From Forficula auricularia (lineage: Eukaryota > Arthropoda > Insecta > Dermaptera > Forficulidae), in NCBI GenBank assembly GCA_024734495.1, contig JALMQS010000055.1:7187386-7251385 (forward strand): a DNA stretch of 64,000 bases, given 5' to 3'. Below, one piece after another: positions 53,311-62,965 of the stretch. Below the pieces are notes generated by a model. It did no database searches, was not told where the DNA came from, and saw only the letters and a list, made by a program, of their open reading frames with translations. Within the stretch, counting starts at the first letter, position 1. Each line of letters begins with the position of its first letter. Made by a program: the position numbers and the translations under genes.

Positions 53311-53597
53311 TCGATACCTATTTTTCTTGGTTATTTTCTAATCATGGTTCCATGGTTTTCTATTTCAGTTTTGAAACGTCTCTAGAAAAATTTGTTCCCA
53401 GTTTGTACACTTATTCCAATAATAAAAATATCTCTTTTGGCTTTTTATTTTTGTCCATATGTAAAAATACCAAGAAAAATCTACAGGCTGTTCCCTAAAG
53501 AATATTCCTAATTTGTTTTATTAGGTATAAAAACTTCTTGAAAAAGTAAAATTCAATGTGGAGTTGCACAAAATTCACCATCTCATTTAGTATATAG
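53311..53597. other. AT-rich spacer
   Basis: No domain recognised in a 71-codon plus-strand frame spanning 53283-53498. Confidence 0.25.
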
Positions 53598-54208
53598 CAA
53601 GTGTTTCCGAACTTTTCCGAGTTTTTTCAATTAAAATTTTTCCATGGCGCCCTATTATATAATATTTATTTTGGCCGCGCAGGATAGGGCCTCCTCTTAC
53701 AACAGATAAGAAGTTTACAAATTAGGTCTATACAATTGGTAGTCATATTTACATTTTCTCTCTCTCCCTAGTAGTAGTCGCATTGTTAAAATTTTATACA
53801 AACTATGTCAAATAAATAAAATCTAATAAAATAAAAATGAAAAAGATGAACAGAAACAAATCAAAAAATAATAATAAGTAAAAGTGCACATATCAAAACA
53901 AATACCGTAATTGCTCTCTGGGAATTAATAGTTTAAATTTCTATTAAAATCAATAATTCAGACCCTGGGGGGGACCCTTTGTATTTCAGATTTTTTCGAG
54001 GGTGTCAATGTTATATTTTTCGATTATGTATGTCTAATCGTAAGAAAGAGATAAAAGATTAATAAAAAATAAATTTTTAGCTTTTCACTTTGTTTTTTGT
54101 CTAGTTAGGCCAAATGTCTTTCTTCAATTAATTATTAAGGTTCGCGGCGCACCTATGAAGAGTCCGCGGCTCCCCGGGGTGTTGCGGCGCACAGTTTGGG
54201 AACCTCTG
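53598..54208. mobile_element. Non-autonomous hAT with perfect 8-bp duplication
   Basis: GTATATAG occurs at 53590-53597 and 54209-54216. The ends CAAGTGTTTCCGAAC and GTTTGGGAACCTCTG are imperfect inverted repeats of the hAT type; sub-terminal GCGGCGCAC and GCCGCGCAGG blocks match other hAT MITEs. 611 bp, no transposase. Confidence 0.8.
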
Positions 54209-54216
54209 GTATATAG

Positions 54217-55040
54217 GATAAATAATTGAAATAATTCTTAACTAATTGCCTTTATTTGAGATCTATCTAATTAATTTTTTAGAAGAATCGAACCTGTCTA
54301 TCGATTGACGACACTCAAAAGAATGGTTGCCTTAGGATTTTTTTGAAATTTAATGGTCAATTAAATTGAAAAATGGGCATAATAAAATAAATAAATAAAT
54401 AAAAGCATTGATTGATTAATAACTATCATATATCAATATGTCGTCAATTGATTTGTCGGTTTGCGGTTAAGTTAATTCCCTGATGAGATAATTAACCTCA
54501 GCTCTATCGTCATCGAGACTTTTGTCAAATGAGAGTACGACGACACTGTCATAAGTTAATCAACTTGAATTCATGGCGCCTCTGATAAGATTATTATTAT
54601 TATTATTAGTAGGATATTTTGAAATAAATCACATTTGGGTCTCGTAGCTGCCCTATATATTGACTAATGAACCTGAGGGTAAAGTTGCTCGTATTTCCTT
54701 TCCTGGTGGACTTGAGAGGGTCTCATGGGAGACATCTCCACGCTGAAATTAAACTACTACAAGTCCTCTTCCCTTTTCACCTTCTACCCTTCGTCCTTAT
54801 ATCCGAAAATCCACTTTCTCTCTCTCGATCACTTTTCACTTAATATTATTAATCATCAGTCTTCTTTTTTTTATCACTATTGGAGTTTTTTCGCTTGAGA
54901 GCAGATAAGGTATTGCCTAGGGCAGTGGTAAGCAAACTTGAGACTTTCTTAAAGAGGAAATCTACCCCTAAAATTTGTCAAAATAATTAACGAAATATAA
55001 GAACAGATAAAATTTAGGTTGATATTGAAACATTTTCTTC
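54217..55040. other. Mostly single-copy region
   Basis: 54500-54830 is GC-richer and not repeated; no gene recognised. A short AAAT run lies at 54385-54402. Confidence 0.3.
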
Positions 55041-56402
55041 AATTATAATGAGTTTGAACTTGAAGTTGGACGTGTTTCACAGTAAGGAGATATTAAAAAT
55101 AATACTAATAATAATTTTATTAGTGGGCTAGGCTTATTAGACCCATTAGCTCTCTTCGAATTTTACAATAATGTTTTTTGTTTTTTGTTTTTTACATAAT
55201 TATATGAGGTTTGAAAAATTTTAATTTTTGATTTCCTTCATTTTTAGTACCCATCAAAAAACTCTTCCTGGTAAATTTTGAAATTTTTTTGATCACCGGT
55301 TTAAAAGATATCTAATTTCGGTTGTTTGCTCATAACTTCTTCAAAAATGATCCAAATTCAAATTTTTTTTTAAAATTTTTGTTTTTTTTACATAATTTTT
55401 AGAAAAAAATACAATAAAATTATTTAAAGTGTTTTTATATGCGATTTTTGAGTTTGAAAATCTTAATTTTGATTTTGAAACTCTAGGTACTATTCGATTT
55501 TTTTGATAATTTTTTATTTTAAACTTCTATTCATTTTATAAATTTTAAGACCAAGTTGGTAGTGGTCCTATGATAATTATTATTTTTTTTTGATTTTTGA
55601 AAATTTCGAAAAAAATTTATTCGCTATTAACCATTATTAAAAACACTTTTTGGTATTGAGTTCTCTTTTTTAAGTTATTTTGAATTGATTTTTATCGTTA
55701 ACAGGTCTGTTTAAAATAAATAATTACTATTTTAGTTTGTTGAAAGAAAATCTAAAATCTAAAAAAATAATAATTATCATAGGACCACTATCAAGCTAGT
55801 CTTAAAAATTATAGAATGAATAGAAGCTTAAAATAAAAAATTAACAAAAAATCGAAGATTATACATACAGTTTCAAAAACAAGATTAAAATTTTCAAACT
55901 TTTTTTTTCTAAATATAGATAGGTCAGTAAAAAAAAAAAATTGAATTTGGACCATTTTTGAAGAAGTTATAACAAAAACTGAAATTCGAAAACTTTTAAA
56001 ACGGTGATCAAAAAATTTTCAAAATTTACCAGGAAGAGTTTTTTGAAGGTTATTAAAAAATGTCAAAAAAAATGAAGGAAATCAAAAATTAAAATTTTTC
56101 AAACCGTCCGATTTGGCGTGGAATGCCTCATATATAAAGATAATTCTTAAACTTAACTGTATTACATAATTATATAATTATTTTTACAACAAAGTAGAAA
56201 TAAAAATATACTTCCCAGAGATAGAACATACATAAAGTCACTTCATTTGTTTTTACTTTTAGTCTCTGTAAAAATCCTGATGATGGGCTAATAATCCAAA
56301 ATATTTCTAGATATAAAACATGTTTTAATTCAATTTATTTTGCCCAGTTCCTTACTGTGAAATACCACCAACTTAACTATAATTAACTACTCATTATAAT
56401 TT
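55041..56402. repeat. 1.36-kb palindromic element
   Basis: ATTATAATGAGTTTGAACTT...TTTCACAGTAAGGA at left mirrors TCCTTACTGTGAAAT...ACTCATTATAAT at right. Pairing resumes inward through CCGGTTTAAAAGATATC, ACCAGGAAGAGTTTTTTG and CATAGGACCACTA to near 55640. A single arm recurs at 32820-33010. On the right arm CTGATGA at 56277-56283 is followed by TGGG and AATCC, then a changed AAAAT box, so a hammerhead relic may be present. No protein frame. Confidence 0.7.
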
Positions 56403-56763
56403 TATAAGAATAGAAATTATTAAATTGGAGAAAAAAGTGGAGCTTTTACAAGACTGAGCTAGAACTCTACACATTTTGGTGGATTAGGCATTTATTTGTT
56501 AAAAGATAAAAAGTAAATAAAAAAAAAAAATTATTTGAAATTTTGCTAGAAGAAAGGGGCTATGCATCTTCTTTTGGCATATTAGGATTACTTATCAATT
56601 TAGTTGGTTTAATAAATTAGTTATCCCCCTAGAGTAGGTAGTAAGTAATTCTTTTCGAAATTACAAACTGTTTGTTTTTGTAAATTACTAACTGTATGTT
56701 AAGTCTAAAAGTACACGACAATGCTATTTAACAAATTAAACTAACAGCCCATATATTTAGTAT
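56403..56763. other. AT-rich spacer
   Basis: No feature; the last five bases (AGTAT, 56759-56763) are the left target duplication of the next element. Confidence 0.3.
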
Positions 56764-57473
56764 TGTAGCTGCCCGCTGTTGCTTTGGCTACGAGCTTTAA
56801 GACACGGCCGCTAGATGACTCAGTCAGATCATTGGGACACTTGCATGACTAATAATATTTCAGTCATGTATTAAGTAAGGCAATTCGATCTCGACTGATT
56901 ATCGAAGGAGGAGCCATCCACCAACTAGGAGCTCCTCACCCGCCAATTATGCGGGTGGCGCCCAGCCAGTCAAATCATTGTTAGGCTCCCTCCAACTAGG
57001 TGGGCAGCGCGGACACGCACCACGCAACCAACCCCCTAACAATCTGGTGACCCCGACTTGATTGCTAAGCAACCAGCTCTTGACCCACCGACTATGTGGA
57101 TAGAGCCCAGCCCGGCTAACTAAGTCGGTAAATCAATCACCAAAAAAAGAAAGCAAGGGTGTGATGTAGCGGCCCGCTGTTGCTTTGGCTACGAGCTTTT
57201 AGACACGGCCGCTAGTTGACTCAGTCAGATCGTTGCGACACTTTGCATGACTGATAATATTTCAGTCATGTATTAAGTAAGGCAATTCGATCTCTACTGA
57301 TCATCGAAGGAGGAGCCATCCACCAACTAGGAGCTCCTCAGCCACCAACTATGCGGGTGGCGCCCAGCCCGGCTTTTTACCAGGGACTAACATCGCCCTG
57401 TCCTAATCATTGTTAGGTCCCCGCCAACTAGGAGGGGAGCGCGGACACGCACCACGCAACCTAACCCCTAAGA
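56764..57473 (+). mobile_element. TRIM-like miniature LTR retrotransposon
   Basis: LTR1 (56764-57041) and LTR2 (57165-57473) both begin TGTAGC.GCCCGCTGTTGC and end CTAACA or CTAAGA; they are near-identical except for a 31-bp block present only in LTR2. AGTAT flanks both sides (5-bp duplication). Right after LTR1 comes TCTGGTGACCCCGACTTG (primer-binding site position), and before LTR2 AAAAAAAGAAAGCAAGGG (polypurine-like). The internal region is only about 123 bp, so no gag or pol: it depends on another element. GC content is well above the surroundings. Confidence 0.85.
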
Positions 57474-57478
57474 AGTAT

Positions 57479-58219
57479 ATTAAGTTTTTTGGCTTTCTCT
57501 AAAAATATATATTTTAATTAATTTTCTAGTCTTTTAATTAGTCCTTGTAAACGCATCCAGTGAACACTGCTTTGTATACCTATATAGCTGATACTGCTAC
57601 ATAAGTCACATACCTACACTCGCATGAACGTAGCATTCATGGAACATGTATATAGAATTTTCTCTCCCAGTTTTATAGCATTATTAACTACATAGCATTG
57701 CTACCTACTAGATATATACATAATTTTATGCTATGTTATATCAATTTTGTTATGGAGAATGGTGTAGGTTCTAGGTTAAGATTTTGGAATTTTCGAAATT
57801 TTTTTGAAAATTTTACAACCTTAGAATCTTAAAAATTAAAATTTAAAAAATATAAATTACTAGGTAGGTTTCACAAATAAAAGAAATATTGCTTATGAGT
57901 AAGACTATTAAATATTTCGGGCCTATATTCAGAAGTTTACATAAATCTATATAGATCTATAGCAATAAACATTATTTTTTTTATTTGTGAAACCTACCTA
58001 TAATTTATATTTTTTAAATTTGAATTTTAAAATTTATGTAATATCAGGCTTTAAAGTAGCACTGCTTTAAATGTCTATAGTAGAGTCCTCAATACTAAAT
58101 TTCAAGTTTTACTTTGTTGGGTTGCTGAGGAATATAAGCTTTGGAGATTGATTTGATATCGCTTAAAAGTAGATTTGGCTATTGTTTTAATAATTTTAAA
58201 TACAAATTACCCAGAATTA
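57479..58219. repeat. AT-rich DNA with a hairpin repeat
   Basis: 57832-58048 forms an inverted repeat (AAATATAAATTACTAGGTAG / CTACCTATAATTTATATTTT and GGTTTCACAAATAAAA arms). No gene. Confidence 0.5.
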
Positions 58220-58560
58220 ATTTAAAAAAAAAATTAAATGCAACAAATAAAATAATAAGAACTCAAAAATCAAATAAAATGCACTAAACTCCATATAAAC
58301 AAAACAAATAACCATAACCAAAGAAATAAACACGTTCATAAACAAAGAAGTTATGGGTGAACATACATAACAAAAAAGGTCCAATACCAATGAAATTTAG
58401 TTTTTTACCAATTGGAAGCTATACTGAACACAATGCAAAAAAATCATCAAAATCGGTTCACGATTGGCGAAGAAATCGAGTAACATAGACAGTAGACACA
58501 CACAAAAAAAAATCAGTCGAATTGAGAACCTCCTCCTTTTTTGAAGTCGGTTAAAAAGAC
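58220..58560 (-). repeat. CCGACTTC-type dispersed repeat, copy 4
   Basis: Inverted relative to 19012-19975, ending TTTTTTGAAGTCGGTTAAAA at 58556. It lacks the large palindromic module found in copies 1-3, so the module is an optional insertion. A 60-codon minus frame inside is repeat-derived. Confidence 0.7.
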
Positions 58561-59539
58561 AAACAAACAGAGAAATCAATCTAAACTAACAATGTAAAAA
58601 TAATTGATCTAAATTATTAAATTTATTTTACTAGTGTAACAAATAATCAGTAAAGCTTGAGAATATAAATCATTCAGTTACTTAAGCTTTGAAAGAAGAA
58701 TTTAATACTAATGTGTATATTGTTTGAGTTTTGAGATTAAATCATATGAGTGATATATGAGTGTATGGCTCTCTTACTGCTCCAGATATCTTTATAGAAA
58801 TTCTATTAACAAAAGAATCCAATCACAAGTGCTGCTTATCAGCTCTGTTTTTGTTACATTGACCATGGATTCACTCCATCGATTCTATATTTATATATAT
58901 ATAAAGCAACCCTGAAGGGAAAACAAATGAGTCAGAAGTGAATCCGAGTATTAAATTAAATGAGATATTTATCTAGCAAACCACTTTGTTCTAAATTACA
59001 TATTGGATCAAAATCATTTCGAGATATCAATTATACGATCTGACATTTAGCACATTGCCTTAAGAAATATTAAAATTGATGCGCACAGTAAACAACTTTC
59101 GTTTACAAACGTTTTATAAATAAATAAATAATATATCAGGGGCGTGAGGTCCATGGAGAATCCCTAAAATTTCAAACATTTAAAGTATTTTAACAATTAT
59201 ATAAGGCCGGCTTCAAAATTTCAAGAGGACCTTTAAATTTTCAAATTATTATCCGTTATTTCAAATATTTCTAAAAAAAACATTTTTTGTTTTGAAAAGT
59301 ATTTTGCTTCTCGAAATGAAATAAAATTGATGCATAGTTTCAAGAGGCAATTATCATGAATGATTTTTCCGAAAAGGGTGCGAATAGAAGGTTTAATATC
59401 CCTGCGTGGTATATCTTACAGTTCAAGCATGTCAAAGACAAGTCCAGACGAGTTTTAGTCGAATAAAAATTATTCTCGCTGCGGAACTATTAAATAGTAA
59501 TACTGTGCAAAATTTAGTCTAAATCGGACAAAGGGTTCA
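58561..59539. other. AT-rich region
   Basis: Nothing recognised apart from simple TATA runs. Confidence 0.3.
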
Positions 59540-59712
59540 AATTGTTACCCCCCCCCTAATTTTTAGTCTTATTTGAAACAAAATTTAAATATCTCTTAAT
59601 CTTAATATATAAAATATCTAAATATAAAAAACTTATTTTTTTATAATTTTATTGGTTTTTGAGCTAGAGCTTATACAAAATTTGGTAACACACACACTAT
59701 AACGCACTGAAA
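59540..59712 (+). repeat. Relic of the ACAGGGTATGGTC element
   Basis: A C run followed by TTTTTGAGCTAGAGCTTATAC and AAATTTGGTAACACAC resembles the interior of 40640-40760 in reverse. Confidence 0.45.
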
Positions 59713-59714
59713 TT

Positions 59715-59830
59715 TGTCTTAAGGGTTTTTGTTAACTGCCCGGCAAGCAAGTTAGCGCTTGGGTTTGATTCCTGAGGGGACGAAGCTCTCTGATATGCAA
59801 TGTAAAAATATTTCTCCTAAAATCTTAGAT
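59715..59830 (+). repeat. tRNA-derived SINE head
   Basis: TTAACTGCCCGGCAAGC then GGGTTTGATTCCTGAGGGG, matching the minus-strand head at 7316-7410. AAATATTTCTCCTAAAATCT following it is shared with the arms of 60033-60230. Confidence 0.5.
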
Positions 59831-60032
59831 TCGTCCCTAAATAAAATAAATTCGTTTCTTAATATTATTGGGGTTAAATAGCATGGGTTGATTTTTGAAA
59901 AATTCCATCTTTTTCAAAAAAAAAGATGATTAAATTTTTACTTAAATACAAAACTAAAGATTTGCATCCTTTTTTTGAAAATAGTTGAAATGTTTTTCAA
60001 AAAATCAGCACTGTTTAAAAACCAATGTATAT

Positions 60033-60230
60033 TAAAAGAGAAAGAATTTAATTTTTAGGACAAATTCTAGGATTTTAGTAGAAATATTTTTATATATTGC
60101 GATATCAGAGGGGATGAAATCTTTCTCTCTAATTGCGTAATTAGAGAGAAAGATTTCATCCCGCAATATAAAAAATATTTCTACTAAAATTCTAAAATTT
60201 GTCCTAAAAAATTAAATTTTTCTCTTTTAA
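60033..60230. repeat. 198-bp hairpin repeat
   Basis: AAAGAGAAAGAATTTAATTT at left mirrors AAATTAAATTTTTCTCTTTT at right; the centre is AGAGAGAAAGATTTCATCCC and its inverse. Probably a foldback derived from the adjacent SINE tail. Confidence 0.7.
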
Positions 60231-61014
60231 ATTTATGTTAATTGTAAAAATTATTATTACAAACTGGCCTACCAAATTTCAGCTGATCAGCTACTATTCT
60301 AAAACTTCTATATACGATTCATATTTAAAATTCTAAATTTCAAAAGTCCAAATTCTGATCCGATATTTGTATTAGAAATAAAAAAAAAATTGGCAAGAAA
60401 ACAAACTATTTACGGCCTTTACGAATGGACCAGGGCTGAAGAGGGGGTGGAGGGGTTGTACTATAATTGGAAACGAGGAGGACCAGTGACGTTAATTCAA
60501 AATTGGACTCGGCGTTTTTTTGTTTTCAGGAATAATTCCAAGTTTTGAGAGACGAACTCTTTAATTGTCATTTGGGGATGGAAGAGATTACTAGTGGAAA
60601 TGGCGGACGCGAAAATTACATTCAAATTACAAGTGATGAACAAATGAAAGGAAAACGACGAGAGTTCAACTTTGACATTCTACCAGGGCAGGGTTGGGAA
60701 ATCTCCAAATTTCATTCAAGTTTTAGATAGAGGTATATATACATATATACCACATAGATAATGAAAACCTACCAGAGAAAGTTAGCAAAATGGAAGATTT
60801 CGAAGATTACATGTATACCTATATATAACTAATTGAAACTTGGATGTTCGTGTTGATGGGGTTCGTTATCTTTTTGGAGATGAATGCCGAGAATTGTCTA
60901 AATTAATCCAATTATTTAGAAATTTCCTCTGGTAATCCTAAACTCATTTTCGTATGTTTATTTTAAATGGATATTGTTTGAAAAAGTATTTCTTTTGTTT
61001 TGTTACTAAAAAAT
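60231..61014. other. Single-copy region with GC-richer island
   Basis: 60415-60720 is not repeated. A plus-strand frame (60545-60730) lacks an ATG at its start and has a stop just after the nearest acceptor-like TTTTCAG at 60529, so coding is unlikely. Possibly conserved non-coding. Confidence 0.35.
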
Positions 61015-61357
61015 TTTTTCATAAAGAGAATCAAAGAGGTTGTCCTCTGCTTGATGCAAATAAACATACAGTATAGTATTTTGTTTTTTGGCCTCCGAGG
61101 TGCGGGCCGCCTCTTACAAAGATAAAAGGTTATTACATAAATTTATTTACAAACGGCAGAATTTCTCTCTTTATCAATGGAAAATTTTCAAATTAAAATA
61201 TAAGTTACTTTGCTCAAAAAGCAACACTAAATAAATTAAATATTTTGAATATAGATAATTATTGCCTTGGTGACGTAAAAATTTTAATTCCAAACTGGCT
61301 ACCAGCTAAGAAACATCAAATTTTCAATATCCATACGGTAGTGACTCCATGAAAAAC

Positions 61358-61435
61358 AATATTTATATTTAAAAAAGACTGATGATGAAGACCAAGTCTT
61401 CGAAACTATAGTCTCAAACAAATAAATAATATATA
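61358..61435 (+). ncRNA. Hammerhead ribozyme-like motif, well preserved
   Basis: CTGATGA (61379-61385), one T, helix II GAAGAC/GTCTTC around CAA, GAAAC (61402-61406), TATA, GTC (61411-61413). Helix I has GA/TC at the core and ATTTA/TAAAT beyond an A-rich internal loop. Compared with 12603 in a related family, core and helix III are identical while helix II differs on both strands with pairing conserved. Confidence 0.62.
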
Positions 61436-61450
61436 TATATACAGATATAT

Positions 61451-62361
61451 CGGCTCAGACAAAGCTGTGGGTCTGAGTGATGTTATGTTTTCTCACCGTC
61501 AGGTTCGCTGTCATCAGTGTTCCCCCACCAGTGGCGCACAGTTACCCCTTGTCGCGCTGAACTAATGAATGTCAACTTGGCGATAAATCATTATTTTTAT
61601 ATATATTATAATAAAAGAGAGCGGGAATTCAAATCGCTCATTTGAAAATATATAGTTCATATAAAAGGAGTCTCATTAAACATACTTTTTCAATTGACAC
61701 TGTTTTTATACAGCAATACTTTTGGCTGAACCGAAAATAGATGCTCTCATTTTTTTTCTTCACTAAAATACAAGAGTCCAAGGTGCTTTTTTCACTGTTA
61801 TTTATATCCGACGATTTGCTGTTCGGTTTTCAATGTGTGTTTGATTAGGAAAAAATGGGAGCCCCAAACACACCCCGCGCGACGATTGGCTGGTTCGGTT
61901 TTCAATGTGTGTTTGATTAGAAAAAAATGGGAGTCCAAAACACACCCCGTCCGGACTTAACTTTCGGAGGTTCGGTTAATATATATTCAGTTCGGCTCGG
62001 TTGGGTTCGTATACCTCCTTTTCGGGCTGTTCGGTTGGCGACAGCAGCAGACGTTTGCACATATTCGGTTCTATTACGTGGTTTGAATTAATAAAAATAT
62101 TGTAAATGATATTAATAATATTTATTATTTTATTATAATATTAATAATTACATTAATATTGATCTACTGCACTTTTAATTAAAAACCGATTAGACGGAAT
62201 CAAATTATATTTTAAAATCCCCGGGTCAATATTCATTGAGTGCTGCCCCTAGGAGCGCTCGAATAACTAAAATAGGGGTGGGAGAGGTGAGCAGAGTGGG
62301 GGAACCCTTTTGACAACGAAATTAGCGCTTAAAAAGGAGACCCACAGCTTTGCTTTTACCG
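61451..62361. mobile_element. 911-bp non-autonomous DNA element with CGG...CCG ends
   Basis: AAAGCTGTGGGTCT near the left end is mirrored by AGACCCACAGCTTT near the right. ATATAT flanks both sides, and comparison with the uninterrupted family copy at 18.6 kb shows it is a duplicated target. Inside is a direct repeat of about 55 bp (61823-61878 and 61893-61948, with TTCGGTTTTCAATGTGTGTT). Superfamily not identified; no coding frame. Confidence 0.7.
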
Positions 62362-62450
62362 ATATATCATTTCGATATATATGTCTTTATGTTTATTTGC
62401 GTCAAGCAGAGGACAACCTCTTTGTTTCTCTTTGAGAAAATATAAAGGTG

Positions 62451-62639
62451 AGTTTTTTACAATTCAAAAAAAAACGATCTTGTTATTCGAAAAGTTCCCC
62501 TCTCTTTGAATAATTTTTTTCAAGATTTTAAGAATTTAAAATTTTCAATATTTTTGAAAATTTTAAAATCTTAGAATCTTGAATTAAAAAAAAATTAAAA
62601 TTTAGGAAAAATTATTATTCTCTAAAAGTTTTTGGTATA
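62451..62639. other. AT-rich spacer
   Basis: Nothing recognised. Confidence 0.25.
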
Positions 62640-62712
62640 AAAAAAAAAAAAAAAAAAAAAAACAGACATTCCGTTGAATTGATAACCTTCTCCTTTTTTC
62701 AAAGTCGGTTAA
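62640..62712 (-). repeat. CCGACTTC-type repeat, end fragment
   Basis: An A run then ATTCCGTTGAATTGATAACC and CTTTTTTCAAAGTCGGTTAA, the 5' end of the family read on the minus strand. Confidence 0.6.
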
Positions 62713-62869
62713 AAAAAATCTGACCTTTTGTTAAAGGAATTTTTGTTATTTCATCACCAAGATAATGTTATGAAAGATTTTTTTTTAATGACCTTAGGAA
62801 ACTATAGTCCATTATGGCCATTGAGTTTTCCTGTGTATGTTAGGAAGTGTATTTAAATTAGTGTAGGGA
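62713..62869. other. AT-rich spacer
   Basis: Nothing recognised. Confidence 0.25.
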
Positions 62870-62965
62870 TTAGATTATAGTCGGATTGCAGCGACTCGGG
62901 CTTGAACCCGGACTAGCTTGATTAGAAGGCATTTAGGTAAACCACTCGACAAACCCGACCCCCTT
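62870..62965 (-). repeat. tRNA-derived SINE head
   Basis: Minus strand: GGGTTTGTCGAGTGGTTTAC (A-box region), TCCGGGTTCAAGCCCGAGTC (B box). Better preserved than the copy at 4655-4745. The region between the boxes is too irregular for a functional tRNA. Confidence 0.55.

Larger units (their letters stand above)
61015..62450. mobile_element. Hammerhead palindrome (GTTTTGCCGAGAG family) split by a later insertion
   Basis: The left arm TCATAAAGAGAATC...GCTTGATGCAAATAAACAT (61018-61068) mirrors the right arm ATGTTTATTTGCGTCAAGC...TTTCTCTTTG (62388-62440). A plus-strand hammerhead motif lies at 61379 and leads into the TTTGTTTGA..CAGATATAT part of the family. A 911-bp element (61451-62361) interrupts it. 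Another fragment of hAT-like sequence is at 61085-61120. Confidence 0.65.

Noticed and set aside
60545..60730. Coding exon with a 61-residue frame
   Set aside because: The frame starts with TTG rather than ATG, and an in-frame stop follows the only nearby acceptor-like site, so it cannot be entered by splicing there.
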